The notes: generated by a model from the letters alone, not told the origin. A stretch of DNA of 64,000 nucleotides from Rhizobium sp. ICMP 5592 (GCF_009498525.1 NZ_QSNT01000004.1:1-64000); one strand, 5' to 3'; numbered from the stretch's first letter, positions 19,501 through 29,331 are shown. Program-made: numbers and translations.

Positions 19501-20508
19501 GCCGCCGCCAGAATGATTGCCGCAGTGCGCTCGAAAATCGACACGGCCATTCCGCTGGGCGCAATTTTTGAATTACCGACCATTGCCAACCTCGCCGTGC
19601 TGATCGGCAATCCCACTCCGAAGAACGAGTATCTCGATCTGGTACTGCCGATCCGTAAAAAGGGGAATTCAGCGCCACTATTCTGCATCCATCCGGTACT
19701 CGGCATGGGCTGGGCCTTCCATTCGCTTGCCGAGCATATCGCACAGGACATGCCGATCTATGCCCTGCAATCGGAAGGACTGAGCGATCCCTCCGACTTG
19801 CCCGGCACAGTCGAGGAAATGGCCGAGCGCTATGTCGACCGCATACGCAAGATACAGCCCACCGGCCCATACCATATCCTCGGATGGTCCTTTGGCGGCC
19901 TCGTCGCCCACGAGATGGCCCGGCAATTGCGGGAGGAGGATGAGATGGTGGCCTTCCTCGGCCTGCTGGATTCCTATCCCTATCGCCAAAAGGACCGTGA
20001 GGCCTCATCGGATGACGTCATTCTGGTCCAGGCGGCGCTCGGCTTTCTCGGCGTCGATGTCGATATAGCGGCACTCGACCCCAGCCGGCCCGCCTTCTCC
20101 ATCCTGTACGATTATCTAATTGCCCAGTATAATATGGGCAATCATCCGCTGATCCATGAAATCCAGACATATGAGCCCGATATTCTGGAGAAGGCGCGCG
20201 CGATCATCATCCATCACCTCGGTCTTGCCCGGAAATTCAAGCCGGGATTTGCCGAGCTGGACATGCATTTCTTCTCAGCCAATCGCGGCAAGGGAAAAGC
20301 CATCGATGACGTGATGAACTATCGCGCCGAAGCGTGGCTCCCCCATGTCGGCGGGCGGGTCTATCGCCGTCATCTCAATTGCCATCACGAAGAGATGCTC
20401 GATGCCGCCCCAGCGGCGGAAATCGGCGCCGTCATCCAGGCAGAGGTGCTCCGCGAATTCCTGGTTCTGCGGGCACCTGACTATTCCGAAAATGCCATGA
20501 CGGCATAG
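16528..20508 (+). CDS. single-module non-ribosomal peptide synthetase (C-A-T-TE)
   Basis: A 1326-residue NRPS with EntF-like architecture. The condensation domain (about 5-440) has an intact HHxxxDG motif (H138, H139, D143). The adenylation domain (about 470-965) has TSGSTGRPKG (near 603), NVYGPTET, YRTGD, IKIRGFRVEPGEIE and the NGKIDR lysine. The thiolation domain has GGDSL with Ser990 as phosphopantetheine site, and the terminal thioesterase has GWSFGG with nucleophile Ser1121. Aligning specificity-pocket positions by eye gives roughly DILSVGVIWK, closest in my recollection to glycine codes (DILQLGLIWK). The ATG at 16528 follows an AAGGA; longer upstream frames are not needed. A glycosyltransferase gene follows 14 bases later. 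The acyl donor for condensation and the product are unknown. Confidence 0.93.
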   Translation: MTRKERRLPISPAQAGMWIGEKVGATGLIFNLAESVEIHGPVNPESFRRALRQLTEEIDATRLRIHEIEGQPHQIVLEEFEGEFSVLDFSGAEEPRKAADAWMAAEILAPLDLAHDRLWDSALLKLADDHWLWFQRAHHIAFDGFTAGLSSRRVAEIYTALEEGREPAPVDYGTLEEMLEADRAYRASQHFERDRAYWTDQLQQTPPPPTLAKRRATPTGGMLRHSTYLSAEHAHALGNVAKELGASVPQMLIALVAAYYARATDCEDLVILTMLTARINPAMRRIPCMMANAVPLRFKLSPDLTLQELVKQVSQQMMRALRYQRYRYEDMRRDFGLLRHDEQIAWLGVNIEPFDYDLRFAGHPTTVHNLSNGSMNDMTIFAYDRGDGSEIRIDFDANPGLYSLEELRSHEARFTQMMKTLLTEPGQKLSSFSLLSDDERQKVLVEWNDTARAVPDLTWPELFRQQAANNPNAIAVAFGDTELTYAELDAASDNWAGLLSKRGVTCGDLVAVAVPRSEQMLVGLLAVLKAGAAYLPLDPSDPPSRIGIILEDARPSAIITTSEVAAKLPVEGIPTVLLDHPEDCSPHLVTGTPSPDDRAYVIFTSGSTGRPKGVEIPHRALTNFLFAMQDLLKMTTEDRLLAVTTIAFDIAALELYLPLLAGARTIIAPRETVRDPAALAQLLKQSKATIMQATPSLWRALLEDHGNGVRGLRPVVGGETLPADLAHKMARFDHSVLNVYGPTETTIWSTAMPLKGKDLDMPPIGRPIWNTRLYVLDRNSAPLPPGFAGELYIGGAGVAKGYLNRPDLTQERFLPDPFASDGSRMYRTGDMACWRGDGVMEYLGRNDHQIKIRGFRVEPGEIEAALVSQPEIRQAVVILREDPGQGKRLVAYLVMAHGEAAGETDISARLAHSLPSHMVPSAYVMLDAIPLNVNGKIDRHALPAPQWQIQEGFVAPRSEAEKMIARIWCETLGLNEVGIHDSFFKLGGDSLAAARMIAAVRSKIDTAIPLGAIFELPTIANLAVLIGNPTPKNEYLDLVLPIRKKGNSAPLFCIHPVLGMGWAFHSLAEHIAQDMPIYALQSEGLSDPSDLPGTVEEMAERYVDRIRKIQPTGPYHILGWSFGGLVAHEMARQLREEDEMVAFLGLLDSYPYRQKDREASSDDVILVQAALGFLGVDVDIAALDPSRPAFSILYDYLIAQYNMGNHPLIHEIQTYEPDILEKARAIIIHHLGLARKFKPGFAELDMHFFSANRGKGKAIDDVMNYRAEAWLPHVGGRVYRRHLNCHHEEMLDAAPAAEIGAVIQAEVLREFLVLRAPDYSENAMTA

Positions 20509-20522
20509 AGGACGGCGAACTC

Positions 20523-21833
20523 ATGAAAATCGTCATTTTCACCATTGGGACGGAAGGCGATGTCCGCCCCCTGGTTGCCCTTGCCTTGGGATTGCGGCAG
20601 GCGGGCCATCAGGTCCGTATCGCCACCGATCCGAGCTGCGCCGATCTGGTGAGGGAAAACGACATAGACTACGCTTGCCTGAACGGCGATTTTCTCGCCT
20701 GGATGCGCAGCGACCAGAGAACGATGGAGCGTGGGCTTGCATCGTTCACGATCATGGCGGAAGCCCGCCGCCGGTTACTGGCCATGGCCGTCGACTGGGC
20801 TGAACAAGGTCGCACTGCCGCGCAAGGGGCCGACCTGCTGATCGGTAACGGCATGGTCTATTATCTGGCCGCATCGTTGGGGGAGCGCCTTGGGATGCCG
20901 GTCGTCGAGAGCCAATTGATGCCGACGCTGCCATCTAGCACATCTCCGCCATTGCCCTTGCCGCAATGGATGTACCGCCTTCCCGGCTTTGCCAACAAGG
21001 CGCTCGGCCATGCGGCCCGTCTTCTGGTCTGGAAGACCCTGAAGCCCGCCTATAACGAGATCGTTAGGCCCGCTTTGGGCCTGCCAGCCTACCCGCGTTT
21101 TGCACCCTTTCAGGCGCAATTTCTCAACCATCCGCGCCTTTTCGGCTTCAGCCCGATACTGATCGAACCTTCTGCAAGCTGGCCCGAGCAAACCCGCGTG
21201 ACCGGACACTGGTATCTGGAAAACAGGGAGAAATGGCGGCCACCCGAAGCTCTGATGCAGTTTCTGGAGAGTGGTCCGCCGCCCATTTACGTCGGCTTCG
21301 GCAGCATGATGCATCACGATGCGGCGGGATTTACCGATAAGGTACTCGGTGCGGTCAAGATGACCGGCAAACGCGCCGTCCTGGCGACAGGATGGGGAGG
21401 TCTGAGCGAAAAGGCCGACTTCGATACCAGCACGGTTTTCGCCCTCGAGCGCGCGCCGCATGACTGGCTCCTGCCGCGCATGGCCCTCGCCGTGCATCAT
21501 GCCGGCGCGGGAACGACGGCCGCCGCCGCCAGAGCCGGCATTCCCTCGGTCGTCACGCCGGTTTTTGGCGACCAACCCTTTTGGGCTGCAAGGCTCGAAC
21601 ATCTGGGCGTCGCCCCCAAAGCGTTACCGAGAGAAAAATTGACCGCCACTTCGCTCGCCTCGGCAATTCTGGATGCCGACGCGCCACACATGTGCGAGGC
21701 TGCGAGAAAGCTCGGCGAGAAACTGAGGGCGGAGCACGGCATTGAAAGCGCCATCGATGCGCTACGTGCCTGGGGCCTGTTGCCGTCGCCCACCGCAGTC
21801 CTCCAAAGCGGCAACAGGCTCAAGTCCGCCTGA
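20523..21833 (+). CDS. family 1 (UGT/MGT-like) glycosyltransferase
   Basis: A 436-residue GT-B glycosyltransferase. The N-terminus KIVIFTIGTEGDVRPLVALALGL is the acceptor-domain start seen in sterol, rhamnolipid-type and macrolide glycosyltransferases. The C-terminal nucleotide-sugar site has PPIYVGFGSM (about 255-265) and the donor-binding LAVHHAGAGTTAAAARAGIPSVVTP with PVFGDQPFWA. It lies 14 bases after the NRPS gene on the same strand, so it probably glycosylates the NRPS product. Sugar donor and acceptor cannot be determined from sequence. Confidence 0.88.
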   Translation: MKIVIFTIGTEGDVRPLVALALGLRQAGHQVRIATDPSCADLVRENDIDYACLNGDFLAWMRSDQRTMERGLASFTIMAEARRRLLAMAVDWAEQGRTAAQGADLLIGNGMVYYLAASLGERLGMPVVESQLMPTLPSSTSPPLPLPQWMYRLPGFANKALGHAARLLVWKTLKPAYNEIVRPALGLPAYPRFAPFQAQFLNHPRLFGFSPILIEPSASWPEQTRVTGHWYLENREKWRPPEALMQFLESGPPPIYVGFGSMMHHDAAGFTDKVLGAVKMTGKRAVLATGWGGLSEKADFDTSTVFALERAPHDWLLPRMALAVHHAGAGTTAAAARAGIPSVVTPVFGDQPFWAARLEHLGVAPKALPREKLTATSLASAILDADAPHMCEAARKLGEKLRAEHGIESAIDALRAWGLLPSPTAVLQSGNRLKSA

Positions 21834-21935
21834 GTGAACCCTCCCTGTTCTATGCATAGCGATCGGGCGCCCGAGCTTTCGGCTCCATAACGCCCGAAGC
21901 TCAAACCGTGATTGCACCGCACAATCAAAAAATCT

Positions 21936-21986
21936 TGAGAAAAGCTTTTCTCATCTTGACTCTCGACGTGAGAAAAGCTTTTCTCA
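21936..21986. promoter_or_regulatory. two identical 18-bp palindromic operators for the LacI regulator
   Basis: The perfect palindrome TGAGAAAAGCTTTTCTCA occurs at 21936-21953 and 21969-21986, 33 bases apart (about three helical turns), directly upstream of the LacI-type gene. Even palindromes with a central GC are typical LacI family operators. The pair probably mediates autoregulation and control of the whole arabinofuranoside operon. Confidence 0.85.
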
Positions 21987-22011
21987 CTGCGAATAATTCG
22001 GGAGAGGACAT

Positions 22012-23010
22012 CTGGAAACTCAACGTGGCAGAAGCGGGCGGACGACGATCCACGATGTTGCCGCCGCCGCGGGTGTGAGCATTTCGACGGCATCGAAGGC
22101 GTTGAACAATACCGGTCGAATGGGCGACGAGACCCGTAAGCGGGTGAAGCGGGTCGCCACCGAGATCGGGTTTCGCCCGAACGCCCTCGCCAAGGGCCTG
22201 CTCAGCAATCGCAGCTTTACCATCGGTCTTCTGACCAACGATACCTATGGACGTTTCACTCTCCCGGTGATGGCCGGCATTACGGAAGCGCTCGTCGATC
22301 ACGGTGTTTCGGTGTTTCTCTGCACGATCGAAGACGATCCTGCGCTCGGAAAGGTTCATGTGGACGCCATGCTCGACAAGCACGTCGATGGCATCATCGC
22401 CTCGGGAAAGAGGATCGACCGCCGGCTGCCGGTGGATCTGTCCAACCTGCCGGTGCCCGTCGTCTACGCCTTCACGGAGGGGACGCCCGACAGCGTCACC
22501 TTTTGCGCAGACGATTTTCAGGGGGCGACGCTTGCCGTCGAACGGCTGATGGGCCTCGGCCGCAAACGGATCGCCCATATCACCGGGCCGGACAGTTTCG
22601 TTTCGGTGCGCGAGCGCGCCAGGGCCTATCGGGATCTCGTCGGCGATACATCGCCGGTGATGTATGGCGAATGGTCCGAAGCCTGGGGGCATGAGGCCGT
22701 TGCCAAACTATGGAACGTGTCCGGATCGAAGCCGGACGGCATCTTCTGCGGCAACGACCAAATCGCGCGGGCGGTCGTGGATGCATTGCGTGAGCGTGGC
22801 GTACGGGTGCCGGAGGACGTGTCCGTGGTCGGTTTCGACAATTGGGAGATTGTCGCCGCTCAAACCCGGCCGCCGCTGACGACGGTGGATATGAATCTCA
22901 AGGCGCTCGGGCGGGAAGCCGGGCTGACGGTTCTGGCGCTGGCGGAGGGACGCGCCGTCGAACCGGGGATCAGGACATTGCCGTGCGAACTGATCGTGCG
23001 GCAGTCGTGA
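22012..23010 (+). CDS. LacI family transcriptional regulator, probable CTG start
   Basis: A 332-residue regulator. The N-terminal helix-turn-helix reads TTIHDVAAAAGVSISTASKAL, with hinge NALAKGLLSNRS, followed by a periplasmic-binding-protein-like sensor domain (DGIFCGNDQIARAVVDALRERG, VSVVGFDNWE). The first in-frame GTG (22075) lies inside the recognition helix and would destroy it. Between the upstream stop (21994) and the helix-turn-helix there is no ATG, GTG or TTG. A CTG at 22012 sits after the ribosome binding site GGAGAGGA (22001-22008), so I call a CTG start. It probably represses the operon that follows until its sugar binds. Confidence 0.85.
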   Translation: METQRGRSGRTTIHDVAAAAGVSISTASKALNNTGRMGDETRKRVKRVATEIGFRPNALAKGLLSNRSFTIGLLTNDTYGRFTLPVMAGITEALVDHGVSVFLCTIEDDPALGKVHVDAMLDKHVDGIIASGKRIDRRLPVDLSNLPVPVVYAFTEGTPDSVTFCADDFQGATLAVERLMGLGRKRIAHITGPDSFVSVRERARAYRDLVGDTSPVMYGEWSEAWGHEAVAKLWNVSGSKPDGIFCGNDQIARAVVDALRERGVRVPEDVSVVGFDNWEIVAAQTRPPLTTVDMNLKALGREAGLTVLALAEGRAVEPGIRTLPCELIVRQS

Positions 23011-23078
23011 GAGAGAAACCTCGAGAATTGACTGGTTGAGGAAAAGGGCGGGAGAAACGCCCATGGGAGGAGAGAAAC

Positions 23079-24317
23079 ATGATGAAGCGACTTCTGGCCG
23101 CGACAGGCCTCATATCCTTATGCTTGATGACAAGCGCGTCTGCCGCCGAAAACATCTCTATGTGGGTGCGGTCCGGCATCGGTGATTCCTTCAAGAAGGT
23201 CGTCGAGGCGTATAATGCCGGTCACGACGACAAGGTCACCCTCACGGAGGTGCCCTTCTCCGAGCTCGTGCAGAAATACGCGACCTCGATCGCCGGCGGC
23301 CAGGCCCCCGACGCGCTGTCGATGGACCTGATATACACACCGGCTTTTGCCGCGGCAGGCCAGCTCGAAGACCTGACAGACTGGGCGAAAGCTCTGCCCT
23401 ATTTCAACTCGCTCTCGCCATCGCATGTGAAGCTCGGTACCTATGACGGCCATGTTTACGGCCTGCCGCTATCTGTAGAGACCTCGGTCTTTGCCTGGAA
23501 CAAGGATCTCTACAAGAAGGCCGGCCTCGATCCGGACAAGGCGCCGACGACCTGGAACGAAATCGAGCAAAATGCCGAAAAGATCCGGGCTCTCGGCGGC
23601 GACACCTACGGCTTCTACTTTTCCGGCGGCGGCTGTGGCGGCTGCATGATCTTCACCTTCACGCCGCTCGTCTGGGGCGGCGGCGCCGATATTCTCTCGG
23701 CGGACGGCAAGAAGGCGACGCTGGATACGCCGCAGATGCGCAAGGCGGTCGATATATACCGCAGTATGGTCAAGAAGGATCTGGTCCCCGCAGGTGCTGC
23801 CAGCGACACCGGCGCCAACTTCCTCAGCATCAGCAACGGTCGGATCGGTCAGCAAACGATCGGCGCCTTTTCGATCGGTACGCTGATCACGCAATATCCC
23901 GATATCCATTTCGGCGTGACCCTGATCCCCGGCGTCGACGGCAACCCGTCATCCTTTGCCGGCGGCGATAATTTCGTCATCTCCAAGGGCACGAAGAAGC
24001 TCGATGCGGTGAAGAAATTCCTCGAATACACCTATTCGCTGGAAGGCCAGAAGATCATGGCGAAATATGGCAGCCTGCCGACGCGCGGCGACATTGCCGA
24101 TCAGGTGCTTCAGGGTCTCGATCCACGCATGCAGGTGGGCTTGAAAGCCATCTCGGTTGCCAAAACGCCCTATACGCTGCAGTTCAATGATCTGATCAAC
24201 AGCGCCAACGGGCCATGGGCCGGCTTCACCAATGCCGCGATCTTCGGCAACGATGTCGACACTGCCTTTTCCAATGCGCAGTCGGAAATGCAGTCGATCA
24301 TCGACAACGCCCAGTAA
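23079..24317 (+). CDS. sugar ABC transporter substrate-binding protein
   Basis: A 412-residue family 1 periplasmic binding protein with signal peptide (MMKRLLAATGLISLCLMTSASA|AE) and mature start ENISMWVRSG. A strong GGGAGGAGAG ribosome binding site precedes a double ATG (23079 or 23082). A CGGCM-type Cys pair near residue 187 (GGGCGGCM) is unusual for the family and could form a disulfide. It is the first transport gene after the LacI regulator and probably binds an arabinofuranose-containing oligosaccharide, given the GH127 gene in the operon. Confidence 0.92.
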   Translation: MMKRLLAATGLISLCLMTSASAAENISMWVRSGIGDSFKKVVEAYNAGHDDKVTLTEVPFSELVQKYATSIAGGQAPDALSMDLIYTPAFAAAGQLEDLTDWAKALPYFNSLSPSHVKLGTYDGHVYGLPLSVETSVFAWNKDLYKKAGLDPDKAPTTWNEIEQNAEKIRALGGDTYGFYFSGGGCGGCMIFTFTPLVWGGGADILSADGKKATLDTPQMRKAVDIYRSMVKKDLVPAGAASDTGANFLSISNGRIGQQTIGAFSIGTLITQYPDIHFGVTLIPGVDGNPSSFAGGDNFVISKGTKKLDAVKKFLEYTYSLEGQKIMAKYGSLPTRGDIADQVLQGLDPRMQVGLKAISVAKTPYTLQFNDLINSANGPWAGFTNAAIFGNDVDTAFSNAQSEMQSIIDNAQ

Positions 24318-24334
24318 CAAAAATCGCGCGACCA

Positions 24335-24359
24335 ACCGGGAGGCTTAAGGTCTCCCGGT
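24335..24359 (+). terminator. hairpin between binding-protein and permease genes
   Basis: ACCGGGAG (24335-24342) pairs perfectly with CTCCCGGT (24352-24359) over a 9-base loop, 17 bases after the stop, without a U-tract. It is likely an intercistronic mRNA-stability element favouring the binding protein. Confidence 0.6.
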
Positions 24360-24388
24360 CCTTCCCATCGGAACATCAGGAGCATTCC

Positions 24389-25306
24389 ATGGCGAGCCCT
24401 GGAGCTATTGGAGCAGTGCGGCGGCGCACACGACGGCGACGTGCCGGCTGGCATGGATTTCTCTACATCGCGCCGGCCATGGCGCTTGTCATCGTCTTCT
24501 TCGTCGTACCCGTTCTCTTCACCGGCTGGATGAGCCTGCACAATTGGCCATTGTTCGGTAATCCGCGCTGGATCGGCTTCAGCAATTACACGAGGATGCT
24601 ATCGGATATCCGCTTCATGGCGGCCTTGCGTTTCACCGCTTACTATACGGTGATCGTCACCATCGCCATATTCGCCGTCGCCTTCCCGCTAGCGTTCTAC
24701 GTCGAAAAGCAGCGGCCCTTCGTCGGCTTCTACCGCACCATTATCTTCCTGCCCGTCGTGGTCGGTCTGGCGACCGCTTCACTGCTCTGGGTTTGGCTTG
24801 CCAATGTCGACAGCGGCTTTTTCTCGCCAGTGGTGCAAGCCCTCGGCCTGGTCGACAAGAAGCCGAACCTGCTTGCCGATTTCGACATGGCCTTCGCCAC
24901 CATCGTCGTCATGGTGGTCTGGAAGATCGCCGGCTTCACCATGATCATTCTGCTGACCGGCCTGCAGGCGATCCCATCGGAACTGACGGAGGCGGCCCGC
25001 ATCGATGGCGCCAGGCGCTGGCAGCGCTTCCGCTTCCTGACCTTGCCGCTGATGCGCCGGACTATCGCGCTTGCCTTGATCATCTCGGTCACCGGCTCCG
25101 TACTCGCCTTCGATCAGTTCTACATCATGACCAGCGGCGGACCGCAAAACCGGATGATCTCGGTGGTATATTACATCTTCAACCAGTCCTTCGTGTCCTT
25201 CAATCTCGGCTATGGCGCGGCGCTATCGATCGTTCTCCTCGTCATTCTCGTGCTGATCAGCATCGTCCAGCTCTGGCTGCTGCGCGTCGGGGAGGATCGT
25301 CCATGA
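24389..25306 (+). CDS. sugar ABC transporter permease, MalF-like
   Basis: A 305-residue CUT1 permease with about six transmembrane helices and the EAA loop ELTEAARIDGARRWQRFRFLTLP. The ATG at 24389 follows CAGGAG; the longer upstream frame is not needed. Its stop overlaps the next permease start (ATGA). Confidence 0.92.
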   Translation: MASPGAIGAVRRRTRRRRAGWHGFLYIAPAMALVIVFFVVPVLFTGWMSLHNWPLFGNPRWIGFSNYTRMLSDIRFMAALRFTAYYTVIVTIAIFAVAFPLAFYVEKQRPFVGFYRTIIFLPVVVGLATASLLWVWLANVDSGFFSPVVQALGLVDKKPNLLADFDMAFATIVVMVVWKIAGFTMIILLTGLQAIPSELTEAARIDGARRWQRFRFLTLPLMRRTIALALIISVTGSVLAFDQFYIMTSGGPQNRMISVVYYIFNQSFVSFNLGYGAALSIVLLVILVLISIVQLWLLRVGEDRP

Positions 25307-26166
25307 GCACAGCGAAGGAACGCCGCACACGGCGGAAATTATTTGGTGGCATCGGCTATCACGGCGTCGGCGTCATCATCGTCATCTTCTTCTTTGCACC
25401 TTTTGCGATCGCGCTGCTCTCATCGTTCCGGCACGGCACAGAAGCAAGCCTGCCGCCTTTGCCGCCGTGGCCGACGACCGGCTTCAGCTTCGATGCCTAT
25501 CGCTCACTCGATGGCTTCGGCGCCGGCGTGTTGCAGCACACGCTGAACTCGCTCTTCGTCTCGGTGGCGACGGTCGTCCTGACGGTCACAGTCAGCCTGC
25601 TCGCCGGCTACGGCTTTTCGCGCTACCAGTTTCCGTTCAAGAACGTCTTCTTCGTCCTGATCATCGCGACGCTGATGATCCCGTTCCAGTCGATCCTGAC
25701 ACCGCTGTTCATCATGCTGGCGAAGCTCGGGCTCAACAATTCGCTCGTCGGACTGACGCTCGTCTATGTCACTCTTCAGCTGCCATTCTCGGTCTTCATG
25801 ATGCGCAACGCCTTCGATGCCGTGCCAAAGGAAATCGAGGAGGCCGCACGCATCGACGGGGCGCGGGACCTGAAGCTGCTGTTCCGGGTACTGCTGCCTC
25901 TGGTGCTACCCGGCGTGGCGACCGTTGCGATCTTCGCCTTTCTCAATGCCTGGAACGAATTCCTGGCGGCGCTGATCCTGCTTTCCAGCAGCGAGAAATT
26001 CACCCTGCCGGTGCTAATGATCGCAGTCAGGACCGGACGGCTCGGCGCGGTCAACTGGGGCGCGGTTCAGGCCGGTATCGCCGTCATGACCATCCCCTGC
26101 GTCATCGTCTTCCTGCTTCTGCAACGCTACTACATGCGCGGGCTGATGGCCGGTGCGGTGAAATAA
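25303..26166 (+). CDS. sugar ABC transporter permease, MalG-like
   Basis: A 287-residue CUT1 permease with about six transmembrane segments and the EAA loop EIEEAARIDGARDLKLLFRVLLP. It starts within the stop of the preceding permease gene (four-base overlap), implying coupled translation and stoichiometric channel assembly. The hydrolase gene follows after 26 bases. Confidence 0.92.
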   Translation: MSTAKERRTRRKLFGGIGYHGVGVIIVIFFFAPFAIALLSSFRHGTEASLPPLPPWPTTGFSFDAYRSLDGFGAGVLQHTLNSLFVSVATVVLTVTVSLLAGYGFSRYQFPFKNVFFVLIIATLMIPFQSILTPLFIMLAKLGLNNSLVGLTLVYVTLQLPFSVFMMRNAFDAVPKEIEEAARIDGARDLKLLFRVLLPLVLPGVATVAIFAFLNAWNEFLAALILLSSSEKFTLPVLMIAVRTGRLGAVNWGAVQAGIAVMTIPCVIVFLLLQRYYMRGLMAGAVK

Positions 26167-26192
26167 ATACTCTAACGAAACGGATTAACGCT

Positions 26193-28157
26193 ATGTCAAA
26201 CAAGCAAAATCGCCAATTCCGTCCCCTGCCCGTTCCGAATGTCGAACTGCACGGACTTTTCGGCGCCCGCCAGGACGCTATCTGCAATTCGACGGCAGCA
26301 ACCTTGCTCGACCGCTGTGTCGAGGCCGGCATGATCCAGGCGATCGACGTCGAGCAACCAAGCCCCGGCATCGTCATTCTTCCGAAGAGCATGAGCCCTA
26401 CGATGCCAGCAACCGAGCAGAAGGCCATGGTGTCCACGCAAATGTTTTGGGATAGCGATCTCGGTAAATCAATCGAAACCATCGCCTATTCGCTCTACCG
26501 CCGCCCGAACCCGGAGCTGGAGGCCCGTGCTGACGCCATCATCGACATGTATGAAAAACTACAGGAGGAAGATGGTTATCTGAATGCTTGGTTCCAGCGC
26601 GTTCAGCCAGGCCGCCGTTGGACCAATCTGCGTGATCATCACGAACTTTATTGCGCGGGTCACCTGATCGAAGGCGCGGTCGCCTATTACCAGGCAACAG
26701 GTAAGCGCAAGCTGCTCGATATTATGAGCCGCTTCGCCGACTACATGACGACCGTCTTCGGCCATGGTGAGGATCAGTTAAAGGGCTATTGCGGCCATGA
26801 AGAGATCGAACTTGCCCTAGTCAAGCTCGCCCGCGTCACCGGCGAGAAGAGTTATTTGAACCTCGCAAAGTACTTCATCGATGAGCGAGGCTCGCAGCCG
26901 CATTATTTTGACGTCGAAGCCCGCCGAGATGACCGAGATCCAAAGAATTACCTCTTCGGCACCTATGAGTACAATCAGGCACACCAGCCGGTACGCAAAC
27001 AGACCAAGGTGGTCGGCCACGCAGTGCGTGCTATGTATCTCTATTCCGGCATGGCGGATATTGCGACCGAATATAACGACGACAGCCTGACTTCGGCTCT
27101 GGAGACGCTCTGGGACGACCTGACCACCAAGCAGATGTATGTCACCGGCGGCATCGGGCCGGCGGCTTCCAACGAAGGTTTCACCGACTATTACGACCTG
27201 CCGAACGAAAGCGCCTATGCCGAGACCTGCGCCTCTGTCGGCCTGGTCTTCTGGGCGAACCGTATGCTCGGCCGTGGCCCGAACCGGCGCTACGCCGACA
27301 TCATGGAGCAGGCGCTCTATAATGGCGCGATGGCTGGGCTGTCGCTCGACGGCAAGACCTTCTTCTACGAAAACCCGCTGGAAAGCGGCGGCAAGCATCA
27401 CCGCTGGACCTGGCATCATTGCCCTTGCTGTCCGCCGAACATCGCCCGCCTGCTCGCCTCGATCGGCTCTTACATGTACGCTGCGGCAGACAATGAAATT
27501 GCCGTGCATCTCTACGGCGAGAGCAGGGCTCGTGTCCCGCTCGCAAGCGGCGTGACTGTCGAGCTCGCTCAGGAGACGCGCTATCCCTGGGACGGCGCTA
27601 TCCGTTTCGAGGTCAATCCGGATCGCGGTGCCAGCTTCGCGCTCTCACTGCGCATTCCTGAATGGGCCGAAGGCGCAACGCTTGCCGTCAATGGAGCATC
27701 GGTCGACCTCTCCGCCGTCACCACCGACGGCTATGCGCGCATCGAGCGTGACTGGCAGGCTGGCGACACGGTCGATCTCAATATTCCGCTGATCCCACGC
27801 ACCCTGTTTGCCAATCCCAAGGTGCGCCAGGATGCGGGCCGTGCGGCACTGATGCGGGGGCCGCTGGTCTATTGCGTCGAGACCACCGACAATGGCGCGG
27901 ATCTCAACGGCATCTCGCTTGCCGGCGATCCGGCATCGGCGCAGACGGCGGAAATTGTAGCGCTGGAAGGCGCTGTTGCGCTCGACATTCCTGTAAAGCG
28001 CGACGAGGCGGACTGGGGAGCCGACCTTTACCGAACAGCGCCGCCGCAAAGCCGCGCCACCACGGCGCGTTTTGTTCCGTATCATCTCTGGGACAACCGC
28101 GAGCCGGGCGAGATGCTGGTCTGGATCCGTGCCGACCAGATGCAACGCGGAGCCTGA
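26193..28157 (+). CDS. GH127 beta-L-arabinofuranosidase-type glycoside hydrolase
   Basis: A 654-residue protein of the GH127 family (formerly DUF1680). The zinc/catalytic site seen in the Bifidobacterium enzyme HypBA1 is recognisable: ETCASVG gives E344 and C346, and HHCPCCPPN gives the C412-C413 pair that supplies zinc ligands and the nucleophilic cysteine. An (alpha/alpha)6-barrel with C-terminal beta-sandwich is expected. It has no signal peptide, so it acts in the cytoplasm on imported oligosaccharides such as plant hydroxyproline-linked arabinans or pectic side chains. Its ATG (26193) has only a weak ribosome binding site. It lies in the LacI-controlled transport operon. Confidence 0.9.
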   Translation: MSNKQNRQFRPLPVPNVELHGLFGARQDAICNSTAATLLDRCVEAGMIQAIDVEQPSPGIVILPKSMSPTMPATEQKAMVSTQMFWDSDLGKSIETIAYSLYRRPNPELEARADAIIDMYEKLQEEDGYLNAWFQRVQPGRRWTNLRDHHELYCAGHLIEGAVAYYQATGKRKLLDIMSRFADYMTTVFGHGEDQLKGYCGHEEIELALVKLARVTGEKSYLNLAKYFIDERGSQPHYFDVEARRDDRDPKNYLFGTYEYNQAHQPVRKQTKVVGHAVRAMYLYSGMADIATEYNDDSLTSALETLWDDLTTKQMYVTGGIGPAASNEGFTDYYDLPNESAYAETCASVGLVFWANRMLGRGPNRRYADIMEQALYNGAMAGLSLDGKTFFYENPLESGGKHHRWTWHHCPCCPPNIARLLASIGSYMYAAADNEIAVHLYGESRARVPLASGVTVELAQETRYPWDGAIRFEVNPDRGASFALSLRIPEWAEGATLAVNGASVDLSAVTTDGYARIERDWQAGDTVDLNIPLIPRTLFANPKVRQDAGRAALMRGPLVYCVETTDNGADLNGISLAGDPASAQTAEIVALEGAVALDIPVKRDEADWGADLYRTAPPQSRATTARFVPYHLWDNREPGEMLVWIRADQMQRGA

Positions 28158-28158
28158 C

Positions 28159-29232
<1,074 letters not shown>

Positions 29233-29331
29233 TGCGTCTCCCTGTCAAAGTGACGCGGCCTAATCATTTGACCGATAACGAAAATTATGGCGATGTTCGC
29301 CCTGTCAGATCGGGTCAAGGGGGGAGTTTTG

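Noticed and set aside
16528-21833. Enterobactin-type siderophore cluster (EntF plus IroB-like glucosyltransferase)
   Set aside because: The domain order matches EntF, but no dihydroxybenzoate genes, ferric receptor or export genes are present, and the adenylation pocket looks glycine-like rather than serine-like.
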